NCBI GenBank assembly: GCA_904502075.1
Contig: CAJGDL010000007.1
Coordinates: 1 to 24,215, forward strand
Direction of reading: 5' to 3'
From: an uncultured Alistipes sp.
Lineage (GTDB): Bacteria; Bacteroidota; Bacteroidia; Bacteroidales; Rikenellaceae
Length of the DNA: 24,215 nt
Shown: piece by piece, positions 16,732-23,915 of the stretch
Layout of the letters: every line of letters starts with the position of its first letter
Position numbering within the stretch: the stretch's first letter is position 1
The notes under the pieces: generated by a model
What the model was told of the DNA's origin: nothing
The model's database searches: none
The model's input: only the letters and a program-made list of their open reading frames with translations
Position numbers and translations under genes: made by a program

Positions 16732-19131
16732 TCAATAGAGATTGAAGCGGAATCCCAAATAGATCTTACGCCCCATCAGAGGCCCCCACACCGCCGAGGA
16801 GTTGAACGAGGGGTCGAAGGGGTTCATGCCGGGCTCGAACTTGGCTCCGTTCACGGTGATGGGGTCGTCCTGCGTGTAGCCGAGGATGTTCTCGCAACCG
16901 AGGTAGATATCGAACTGACCCACCTTGCGGCTGATCTGCGCAAAGAGCATCGGGTAGGCGGGCGAGTAGTTCATCTCGTCCAAACCACCATTCAAGTCGG
17001 GCAGACGCGAAGGGCCGTTGAACTGAATCGTGGCATCGAAGGTCCAGCGACGGAACTTGGTGGCATACTGCACATTGAGCAGAGTCTTATAGCGGCTGAT
17101 CAGGGGTCGCTCCACGCGCTGACGCGAGCCATCGGGACGGTTGAGCGTGATGGCGCTGTCCGTATAGCGGAAGGTGGCGAAGATGTCGAGACGCTCCACG
17201 GGGGTCCAGGTAAAGTCGAGTTGGTAGGAGTCGGTGTAGGAGTAGCCGTCGGTGTTGTAGAAGTAGACCACGCCGGGCTGATACTCCTGGTCGGCCACCA
17301 CCTGGTTGTTGAACTGCGTACGGAAGTAGTCGAAGCTCAGCGTGGCATCCTTCTCGCGCACCAGGGTAAAGGTCTGCGTGAGTGATCCTCCCAGGGTGAG
17401 GGCCTCCTCCATGCGGTTAAAGTGGTCAAAGTCATTGATCCGCAGGGTTCTACCCGTGGCCAAGACTCCGATGTTGTCGGTAATCAGGTTGGTCGAGCGG
17501 TAACCCATACCGGCCGAGGCACGCAGAACGGTCGTCGGGGTGATGTTCCACTTGATGTGGCCGCGCGGGGTGAAGTAGAGTTTGTCGTAGAAGGAGTTGT
17601 AGTCGCCACGGGCACCCACCACCAGCGAGAACTTGTCGCGAATCGAATAGGTATACTCGGCATAGGCACCCACCTCGTGCTCCTCGCGGTTGAAGTTGTA
17701 GAGGGGGCCGAAGAAGACGATATCCGATGCGTAGTCGCGCGGCTGATTGTTGCGCAGCTGCTCGGTGTAGAAGTGCATCTGTCCCGAGAGGCCGACGATA
17801 AGGGTCGAGCGGGGGGTGAAGTAGTGGTTATACATCAGGTTGGCCGTCGCAGTGTGCTCCTCACCGTAGTAGTCGTTCAGACCGAAGTAGGCATCCTCGT
17901 TAAAGAAGTCATAGTCCACAATCATGGCCAGGTTCGAGCGCAACTCCTCCTGCACATCGACATCATAAACCGCGGCACCGATCGGCGTACCGAGTTTGAT
18001 GTAGGCATTGGCGTTGCGGTTGTTGATGTGCGAGCCATAGATGCCGCGATCGACAATCGAACGGATGTTTTGCTCGCCGGCCGGGGTCATGGGATCCATC
18101 TCGGTGAGTTTCTCGCGCTCCTCGTGCATCTCCTTCGTGTAGGCCGTCATACCGCCCAAGCGGTTCTCCTCCACATACTTGGCACCCCAGCGCAACTGCA
18201 AGCCGTTGTCGGCCTGGTAGAGCCAGCGGTTGGCCACATTGATCTGGTTCGTACGGGGCATGTCGCGAAAGCCGTCGTGGTTGTGATCCATGCCATTCTT
18301 GTCGGTATCCATCGAGCCGTGGGCCAAGATCACGGTCGAGAGTTTGCCATCCTTCGTTACGGGAAGTGCTGACGAGATGTTGATCTCGGGGCGCAACTCA
18401 TCGTCGATGTAGCCGTTGATGAAGAGACGCTCCTCGTCGGTGGGCTTGCGGTGCTCGAGGTTGATCTGACCCGTAATGGCCTCGTGGCCGGCCGTCACCG
18501 AGGCCACACCCTTCGATACTTGAATCGAATTGAGCCACATACCCGGTGTGTAACTCAAGCCGTAGGGGGCACTCAGACCGCGCATAACGGGGCGATTCTC
18601 GTCCAGAATCTGGGTATAGGTACCGGCCAAGCCGAGCATCTTGATCTGACGAGCGCCCGAGATGGCATCGCTATAGCCCACGGTCACCGAGGCGGAGTTT
18701 TCGAACGACTCGGCCAGGTTGCAGCAGGCCATTTTGCAGAGGCCGGCAAAGGAGATCATCTCCCCTTTAAGCAGGCCGTCGCTCTTGACGAAGTTTCCTC
18801 CGATGGTACTCTCAACAATAACCGATTCGATGCCCACGCCCTCCTCTTCGAGGCGGAAAAGCACCTCCGAGGTATCGGCATCAATGGTATGGCGGGCGAT
18901 GCCATACCCCAGGTAGCTGGCGGCTAGGCTCTCAAAGCCCTTCACACGGTGAATATGGAAGTTACCCTCCGCATCCGAAAGGGTGCCGACGGTGGTACCC
19001 TCCCAAAGGATCGTGGCACCGATCAGGGGTTCGTTGTTTTGATCCACGACGCGACCACGCACCTCCTGGGCCATGGCCGTAGCGATCGAAAGGAATAAAG
19101 TCAGGGTTGTGAACAGATATTTCATTTTCAT
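16732..19131 (-). CDS. TonB-dependent receptor with Cys-rich pre-plug motif, probable metal uptake
   Basis: 799 residues, shorter than SusC-type transporters and of the CirA/BtuB-like size class. Signal peptide 1-21 (ending ATAMAQ); Met3 is an alternative start. A carboxypeptidase-regulatory-like domain occupies about 22-95 (VRGRVVDQNNEPLIGATILWEG). A linker carries LCKMACCNLAESFENSASV (residues 131-149) with Cys132, Cys136 and Cys137. The plug follows (about 140-230: GARQIKMLGLAGTYTQILDE, GHEAITGQINLE), then the barrel, which contains a DHNHDGFRDMP loop and ends with Phe-Asn-Leu-Tyr. There is no SusD partner. It is flanked by a Cys/His-rich secreted protein and a secreted HMA protein, so the ligand is probably a metal or metal complex, with copper the first guess. 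I could not identify a promoter directly upstream; it is probably co-transcribed with the preceding genes. Confidence 0.93.
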   Translation of the reverse strand: MKMKYLFTTLTLFLSIATAMAQEVRGRVVDQNNEPLIGATILWEGTTVGTLSDAEGNFHIHRVKGFESLAASYLGYGIARHTIDADTSEVLFRLEEEGVGIESVIVESTIGGNFVKSDGLLKGEMISFAGLCKMACCNLAESFENSASVTVGYSDAISGARQIKMLGLAGTYTQILDENRPVMRGLSAPYGLSYTPGMWLNSIQVSKGVASVTAGHEAITGQINLEHRKPTDEERLFINGYIDDELRPEINISSALPVTKDGKLSTVILAHGSMDTDKNGMDHNHDGFRDMPRTNQINVANRWLYQADNGLQLRWGAKYVEENRLGGMTAYTKEMHEEREKLTEMDPMTPAGEQNIRSIVDRGIYGSHINNRNANAYIKLGTPIGAAVYDVDVQEELRSNLAMIVDYDFFNEDAYFGLNDYYGEEHTATANLMYNHYFTPRSTLIVGLSGQMHFYTEQLRNNQPRDYASDIVFFGPLYNFNREEHEVGAYAEYTYSIRDKFSLVVGARGDYNSFYDKLYFTPRGHIKWNITPTTVLRASAGMGYRSTNLITDNIGVLATGRTLRINDFDHFNRMEEALTLGGSLTQTFTLVREKDATLSFDYFRTQFNNQVVADQEYQPGVVYFYNTDGYSYTDSYQLDFTWTPVERLDIFATFRYTDSAITLNRPDGSRQRVERPLISRYKTLLNVQYATKFRRWTFDATIQFNGPSRLPDLNGGLDEMNYSPAYPMLFAQISRKVGQFDIYLGCENILGYTQDDPITVNGAKFEPGMNPFDPSFNSSAVWGPLMGRKIYLGFRFNLY

Positions 19132-19240
19132 TGCAAGTTTCTTTGCGATAGGTTTCGATTTCTTGTTTCATGTGTACTCTCTCTGAATTCAAGAGAAAGC
19201 CTATTTGGGAGCCCCTCTGCAGGAGTCCCCGTTCCAACAC

Positions 19241-19675
19241 TTAAACAAGTACCGGCGGTGCACGCAATCCGAAGGTGGGCGGGCAGAGTTGATCCCTGCC
19301 CTCTTCCGACCGCAAGCGAATGCGAAGGCAATCGGAGGGGGTAAAATCGAAAAGTGGAGCCTCGCAAGCAATGACTGCAGGCAATTGGAAGACCACGCAA
19401 CGCAGGGCGTGGCGACTCTCCTCATCCGTGGAGAAGGTATAGAGCGCAACCTCCGTATCGTGCGAATGGTTGCACAAGCACATTGAATCGAAGTGCAGAT
19501 GTCCGCGCCCATGGGGATGGCTCTCGTCACACGAGGAGCCCGAGCAACCACAGCACGCCATCTCCCGGACTCCGTGCGCCTCACAGGTACAGGTAAGCGA
19601 GGCGAGAGCCGGCACGCTCATCACCACGAGGTAGACGGCGAGCAACAAGAGAGATATGCGTCGTCTTCGATTCAA
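19241..19675 (-). CDS. Cys/His-rich secreted or membrane-tethered protein
   Basis: 144 residues. A strongly basic start (MNRRRR) and hydrophobic segment about 8-26 (ending VPALAS) form a signal peptide or anchor. The mature part is rich in metal-type ligands: cysteines at 29, 31, 41, 42, 44, 49, 66, 68, 93, 104, 116 and 131, and histidines at 34, 53, 55, 59, 61, 70, 72 and 89. They cluster in CTCEAHG, ACCGCSGSSC and CLCNHSH. It somewhat resembles DUF6769, small Bacteroidetes proteins seen beside TonB receptors; this is from memory. It lies 12 bases after the PqqD-like gene and 109 before the receptor gene. A role in extracytoplasmic metal binding is inferred. The overlapping frames here lack this composition and a signal peptide. 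Confidence 0.78.
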   Translation of the reverse strand: MNRRRRISLLLLAVYLVVMSVPALASLTCTCEAHGVREMACCGCSGSSCDESHPHGRGHLHFDSMCLCNHSHDTEVALYTFSTDEESRHALRCVVFQLPAVIACEAPLFDFTPSDCLRIRLRSEEGRDQLCPPTFGLRAPPVLV

Positions 19676-19687
19676 AGGGCTCTTCGT

Positions 19688-19951
19688 TTATAGGAGTTTA
19701 CAAGCGGCCAACTTTTCCACCCAGGCGGCAGCATCGCGCATGGCCACCTCGCGGTCAATTTCGTAGTGCTCGACAAGCAGGTCGGCCACATCGGCCACCT
19801 CGAACTCCTTTCCTTGGAGTTCGTTCCAGAGCAAGAGTGAGGATTCGTTGAGCGAAATCACGCGGGTCATATCCACACCCAGACGACCCTGCATGATTAC
19901 CACATGCTCACCGGCCATCTCGCGCACTTTATAGGCTTCGTTGATCTTCAT
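19688..19951 (-). CDS. PqqD-like (RRE-fold) protein
   Basis: 87 residues from the ATG at 19951. The frame is open to 20002, but that start lies upstream of the promoter's -7 box. The protein has no signal peptide, so it is cytoplasmic. The PqqD pattern is visible: VREMAGEHVVIM, then RVISLNESSLLLWNEL (residues 30-45, the N-x-x-x-x-x-hydrophobic-W core), then VADVADLLVEHYEIDREVAMRDAAAWVEKL, a winged-helix-like helical part. In peptide-modifying pathways PqqD domains bind the precursor and present it to a radical SAM enzyme, but none is visible here. It heads a minus-strand cassette with the Cys/His-rich protein, TonB receptor and HMA protein. Confidence 0.85.
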   Translation of the reverse strand: MKINEAYKVREMAGEHVVIMQGRLGVDMTRVISLNESSLLLWNELQGKEFEVADVADLLVEHYEIDREVAMRDAAAWVEKLAACKLL

Positions 19952-19974
19952 TGATATTCGTCTACTTAACGCGA

Positions 19975-20006
19975 CAAAGATAGTTTTTTTTCTCGAAAAC
20001 ACCTAA
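19975..20006 (-). promoter_or_regulatory. Candidate promoter of the PqqD-receptor-HMA cassette
   Basis: The minus strand carries TATCTTTG at 19982-19975, a perfect TAnnTTTG -7 box, with TTAG (3 of 4 match to TTTG) 20 bases upstream at 20006-20003. Transcription would start near 19968, leaving a leader of about 17 bases before the pqqD-like ATG at 19951. The element lies back to back with the recQ promoter in an 86-base divergent gap. Confidence 0.6.
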
Positions 20007-20024
20007 TTTATCACCAATTTTACC

Positions 20025-20032
20025 TACTTTTG
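20025..20032 (+). promoter_or_regulatory. Candidate -7 box of the recQ promoter
   Basis: TACTTTTG matches TAnnTTTG exactly and ends 5 bases before the recQ ATG at 20038. I do not see a good TTTG at the -33 distance. If used, transcription would start at or within a few bases of the ATG, giving a leaderless or nearly leaderless mRNA. It also excludes the GTG at 20032, which overlaps the box, as a start codon. Confidence 0.5.
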
Positions 20033-20037
20033 TGGAG

Positions 20038-21966
20038 ATGGAACCGAAAAACAAGGCCATACCCTCCCCCGAAACCCCGCAGCAAGTCCTCAAACGCTAC
20101 TGGGGGTTCGACTCGTTTCGCCCCCTGCAAGAGGAGGTGATCGGAGAGATCATGCAGGGTCGCGACGTGTTGGTGTTGATGCCCACGGGAGGCGGTAAGT
20201 CCCTGATCTACCAGGTTCCCACCCTCGCCCGCGAGGGGCTTACGATCGTCATCACCCCGCTGATCGCCCTGATGAAAGATCAGGTGGATCGCCTGCGCGC
20301 CAAGGGGATCGGAGCGGTGGCTATCCACGCCGGGCTCTCGCCCCGCCAGATCGACATTGCCCTGGACAACTGCGCCTACGACCCCCACATGCGCTTCCTC
20401 TACATGGCCCCCGAGCGTGTCCCGTCGGAGAGCCTGCGCCTAAGACTCCACAAGATGAATGTGCGCCTGATTGCTGTCGACGAGGCCCACTGTATCTCTC
20501 AATGGGGCTACGACTTCCGCCCCGCCTATCGCCACATCGCCGAACTGCGCGAGCGATGCCCCGAGGCCTCGATGGTGGCCCTCACCGCCTCGGCCACCTC
20601 CACCGTGGCCAACGACATCATGGAGAACCTCCGCTTCGACGAAAAACGGATCTTTCGAGGCGACTTCTCGCGTCCGAATCTGAGCTATGCCGTGCGCCAT
20701 GTGGAGGACAAGAACGGCCAACTCTTGCGACTGATCCGCAATGTGGAGGGGTCGGGAACTGTCTATGTCCGCACGCGCGAGGCAACCGAGGAGATCGCTG
20801 AGATGCTGCGCGGAGAGGGTATCACGGCAGCGGCCTACCACGGAGGGTTGCCCCACACCGAACGCGCACTTCGTCAGGAGGAGTGGATGTCGGGCAAGGC
20901 GCGTGTCATGGTGGCCACCAATGCCTTCGGCATGGGAATCGACAAGCCCGATGTCCGCTTCGTGGTCCACTACACCATGTGTGACTCACTGGAGAGCTAC
21001 TACCAAGAGGCGGGCCGCGCCGGCCGCGACGGAAAGCGCAGCTACGCTCTGCTGATGGTGGGCCCCGACGATGCGGAGCGTGTAAGAAAACGCTTTCTGG
21101 CGGAGTTTCCCCCGCTGGACAAGGTGAAGGAGATCTACGAAAAGATCGGATCCTACCTCCAGATTCCGATCGGAGAGGGCGAATTGGGCTCCTACTCCTT
21201 CAACATCCACGACTTTTGCGCCCGCGAACACCTCTACCACGGGATGGTACGCGCGGCAGCCGACCTCTTGGAGCAGAACGGCTACCTCACCCTGACCGAC
21301 GAGATGGAGAATCCGGCCCGTATCATCTTCTGTGTGAGCCGCGACGACCTCTACCGCATCCGTTGCGAACGCGATGAGTTGGACCCCTTCATCCGCACCA
21401 TTTTGCGCCTCTACAACGGCGTCTTCACCGAATTCCGCAAGATCGACGAATTGGAGATCGCCCACTGGAGTGGTTACACGGTAGAGCGCGTCAAGGAGCT
21501 TCTGAAGCGACTTTGGCAACTGCGCATCATCCGCTATGTCCCCTCCAACCGCTCGCCCCTGATCTACTACCCCACCGAGCGACTTCCCAAGGCCGACCTC
21601 TACATCTCGCCCGAAACCTACAAAATCCGCAAGGAGCTCGCCTCGGAGCGTTTCGAGCAAATGCTCCACTACACCAACGCCTCAACGGAGTGCCGATCGG
21701 CCCTGATGGAGCGATACTTCGGAGTGGAGGAGCCCCGCCACTGCGGGGTCTGCGACTACTGCCTCGAAGAGAAACGTGCCCGAAAGAGGGCCCCCAAAAG
21801 AGTCGAAGAGAGGATTCTCGAGTTGCTACACGAAGGACCCCTAACCATCCGAGAGACGATCCAGAAATCGAAATGTTCGCCCGAGCAGGGAAGCGAGGCG
21901 ATCGACCGACTCCTCGACGAGCGAAAGATCAGACAAGGCGATGATGGAAAAATTTTTCTGCGTTAG
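20038..21966 (+). CDS. recQ: ATP-dependent DNA helicase RecQ
   Basis: 642 residues from the ATG at 20038. It is a 3'-5' superfamily 2 helicase acting in recombination and fork repair. Helicase motifs are complete: motif 0 FDSFRPLQEEVI (24-35), Walker A MPTGGGKS (48-55), motif Ia ITPLIALMKDQV, DEAH box 148-151 followed by the RecQ aromatic-rich loop CISQWGYDFRPAY, motif III LTASATS, and motif VI YYQEAGRAGRDG (321-332). The RQC zinc site has Cys552, Cys569, Cys572 and Cys575, and a winged-helix part lies just N-terminal to that (about 385-520 region is RQC-like). The C-terminus (585-642) is a small winged-helix-like segment (EGPLTIRETIQKS ... RLLDERKIRQGDDGKIFL) rather than a recognisable HRDC domain. 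It is divergent from the PqqD cassette. Confidence 0.96.
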   Translation: MEPKNKAIPSPETPQQVLKRYWGFDSFRPLQEEVIGEIMQGRDVLVLMPTGGGKSLIYQVPTLAREGLTIVITPLIALMKDQVDRLRAKGIGAVAIHAGLSPRQIDIALDNCAYDPHMRFLYMAPERVPSESLRLRLHKMNVRLIAVDEAHCISQWGYDFRPAYRHIAELRERCPEASMVALTASATSTVANDIMENLRFDEKRIFRGDFSRPNLSYAVRHVEDKNGQLLRLIRNVEGSGTVYVRTREATEEIAEMLRGEGITAAAYHGGLPHTERALRQEEWMSGKARVMVATNAFGMGIDKPDVRFVVHYTMCDSLESYYQEAGRAGRDGKRSYALLMVGPDDAERVRKRFLAEFPPLDKVKEIYEKIGSYLQIPIGEGELGSYSFNIHDFCAREHLYHGMVRAAADLLEQNGYLTLTDEMENPARIIFCVSRDDLYRIRCERDELDPFIRTILRLYNGVFTEFRKIDELEIAHWSGYTVERVKELLKRLWQLRIIRYVPSNRSPLIYYPTERLPKADLYISPETYKIRKELASERFEQMLHYTNASTECRSALMERYFGVEEPRHCGVCDYCLEEKRARKRAPKRVEERILELLHEGPLTIRETIQKSKCSPEQGSEAIDRLLDERKIRQGDDGKIFLR

Positions 21967-22010
21967 CAACTCCATTCACAAGAACCTTTTGATGCAAAGA
22001 GGCTAAAAAA

Positions 22011-22043
22011 TTGTTCGACTTTCAATAGTTTTTTATACCTTTG
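22011..22043 (+). promoter_or_regulatory. Candidate promoter of the exonuclease-methyltransferase pair
   Basis: TACCTTTG (22036-22043) is a perfect TAnnTTTG box. A TTG at 22011-22013, 22 bases upstream, is a partial -33 match. Transcription would begin near 22049, leaving about 12 bases before the ATG at 22061. The GTG at 22043 overlaps the box and is therefore unlikely to be the start. The 94-base gap after recQ shows only a weak imperfect stem and no convincing terminator. Confidence 0.6.
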
Positions 22044-22060
22044 TGGGTCAAAGCAATCTT

Positions 22061-22681
22061 ATGGAGAGAATAAGCCCGTTTCAAGCCACCCTATCGAACG
22101 ACGAAACCGCCCAATTGCCTGCCGCGCAATTCGGGGGTGAGATCGTTGTTGTCGACCAGCCGGAACAGATCGAAGCTGCCTGCGAGGAGCTCGGCCGCGA
22201 AGCCGTAATCGGTTTCGACACCGAGACCCGCCCCTCATTCAAGGCCGGTGTACACTACCGCGTATCGCTGCTGCAACTCTCCACCCCGAAGCGCTGCTTT
22301 CTCTTCCGACTCTGCCGCATTCCGCTCGACAAACCGATCCTGCGCCTCTTGGAGAACCCCAAGGTAAAGAAGGTAGGAGCTGCCGTGCATGGCGATTTGA
22401 GCGGACTCAAGGAGTTAAGGCACTTCCGCGAAGCAGGCTTCGTGGATCTTCAGCAGATTGTCAGTGAATGGGGCATCGAGGAGAAGTCGATTCGTAAGAT
22501 GTCGGCCCTGGTTCTTGGCAAGCGCGTCTCGAAGGCCCAACGCCTGAGCAATTGGGAGGCCGCCAGCCTCACCCCCCAACAGCAGATGTACGCCGCCACC
22601 GATGCCTGGGTCTGCGGCTGCATCTACGAGAAACTCAACAACACACCCAAAATCAACACGCAAAAATCGAAACGCGCATGA
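22061..22681 (+). CDS. DEDDy-type 3'-5' exonuclease (RNase D-like domain)
   Basis: 206 residues from the ATG at 22061. A single 3'-5' exonuclease domain of the DnaQ-like/RNase D superfamily spans about 25-195. Catalytic residues are visible: motif I GFDTETRP (Asp53, Glu55), motif II VHGDLSGL (Asp112), motif III YAATDAW (Tyr177, Asp181), which makes it DEDDy. There is no HRDC domain, so it is shorter than RNase D and resembles the stand-alone exonucleases common in Bacteroidetes. It removes 3' nucleotides from RNA or DNA; the physiological substrate is unknown. Its TGA overlaps the methyltransferase ATG (ATGA), so the two are translationally coupled, which favours a link to RNA metabolism. Confidence 0.94.
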   Translation: MERISPFQATLSNDETAQLPAAQFGGEIVVVDQPEQIEAACEELGREAVIGFDTETRPSFKAGVHYRVSLLQLSTPKRCFLFRLCRIPLDKPILRLLENPKVKKVGAAVHGDLSGLKELRHFREAGFVDLQQIVSEWGIEEKSIRKMSALVLGKRVSKAQRLSNWEAASLTPQQQMYAATDAWVCGCIYEKLNNTPKINTQKSKRA

Positions 22682-23871
22682 TTGCACAAGTCTATCTCAG
22701 ACGCGGCAAGGAGGAGTCGTTGCTGCGCCGCCATCCCTGGATCTTCTCCGGAGCCGTGGAGTATATCAAAGCCGAAGAGGAGCCCCGCGAGGGCGACCTG
22801 GTGGATATCTTCACCAAGCAGGGCGACTTCATCGCCCGCGGCCATTACCAGATCGGCTCGATTGCCGTGCGCGTACTCACCTTCGAACAGGAGCCTATCG
22901 ACTCGGCTTGGTGGGAGAAGCGCGTGGCCACGGCCTACGATGTACGCCACCTGCTGGGGCTGACCGACAATGCGGAGACCACCTGCTACCGACTTATTCA
23001 CGGCGAGGGCGACTCGCTGCCGGGCCTGGTGGTCGACATCTACGCCTCGACCGCCGTGGTGCAGTGCCACTCGGTGGGTATGTACCGCTCGCGCCTGGAG
23101 ATCGCCTCGGCCATCCGGGCGGTCTATGGCGACCGCATCACGGCCATCTACGACAAGAGTTCGCAGACCGTCCCCTACAAGGCGGGGCTCAATGCCGTGG
23201 ACGGCTACCTCTACGGCCGTGCCGAAAGTGCCACACAGACCGTGCTCGAAAACGGCCACAAGTTCCAGGTGAATTGGGAGGAGGGACAGAAGACCGGTTT
23301 CTTCATCGACCAACGCCGCAACCGCGAATTGGTGGGCCACTACGCCAAGGGGCGTACTGTGCTCAACACCTTCTGCTACACGGGCGGCTTCTCGGTCTAT
23401 GCCATGGCCGGAGGGGCCAAGGAGGTGGTCTCGGTCGATGCCTCGGAGCGCGCCGTGAAGCTCGCCGACGAAAACATGGTGCTCAACTTTGGGGAGGGGG
23501 TAAACCACTCCTCGCTTGCCGTTGATGCGGTGGAGTACCTCAAGGAGATCGGCCCGAAGTATGACCTGATCATTCTCGACCCGCCCGCCTTTGCCAAGCA
23601 CCACAAGGTGTTGGGTAATGCCATGCAGGGCTACAAACGCTTGAATGCCCGCGCCCTGAGCCAGATCAAGCCCGGAGGTATCCTCTTCACCTTCTCTTGC
23701 TCACAAGCCGTATCGAAGGAGTTGTTCCGCACCACGGTCTTCTCGGCAGCGGCCATCGCGGGGCGCAAGGTGAGAATCCTACACCAACTGACCCAACCGG
23801 CCGACCACCCCATCAACATCTACCACCCCGAGGGCGAGTACCTCAAGGGGTTGGTGCTGTATGTGGAGTAG
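22678..23871 (+). CDS. RlmI-like class I SAM-dependent rRNA methyltransferase
   Basis: 397 residues from the ATG at 22678; the frame is open further upstream, but only inside the exonuclease gene. A PUA domain occupies about 1-75 (VYLRRGKEESLLRRHPWIFSGAV), followed by the middle alpha/beta domain and a Rossmann methyltransferase domain (about 200-397). Landmarks: FFIDQRRNR (208-216), SAM-binding motif I VLNTFCYTGGFSVYAMAGGA (228-247), DPPAFAKH (301-308), and FSCSQAV with Cys341 in the position of the catalytic cysteine. Family members such as RlmI make 5-methylcytosine in 23S rRNA (C1962 in E. coli). The exact target here is inferred. Length and all motifs are normal for the family. Confidence 0.95.
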   Translation: MIAQVYLRRGKEESLLRRHPWIFSGAVEYIKAEEEPREGDLVDIFTKQGDFIARGHYQIGSIAVRVLTFEQEPIDSAWWEKRVATAYDVRHLLGLTDNAETTCYRLIHGEGDSLPGLVVDIYASTAVVQCHSVGMYRSRLEIASAIRAVYGDRITAIYDKSSQTVPYKAGLNAVDGYLYGRAESATQTVLENGHKFQVNWEEGQKTGFFIDQRRNRELVGHYAKGRTVLNTFCYTGGFSVYAMAGGAKEVVSVDASERAVKLADENMVLNFGEGVNHSSLAVDAVEYLKEIGPKYDLIILDPPAFAKHHKVLGNAMQGYKRLNARALSQIKPGGILFTFSCSQAVSKELFRTTVFSAAAIAGRKVRILHQLTQPADHPINIYHPEGEYLKGLVLYVE

Positions 23872-23915
23872 AAGGGTGATTCACAATTGAGGGCTGACTG
23901 CTAATAATAAAAGAG

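Noticed and set aside
21979..22003. Possible terminator after recQ
   Set aside because: The imperfect stem CCTTTT ... AAAGAGG has a bulge and is short, and it is followed by CTAAAAAA rather than a U tract on the plus strand.
22552..22677. N-terminal extension of the methyltransferase frame
   Set aside because: It lies entirely inside the exonuclease coding region and precedes the PUA domain start. The ATGA overlap at 22678-22681 is the natural coupled start.
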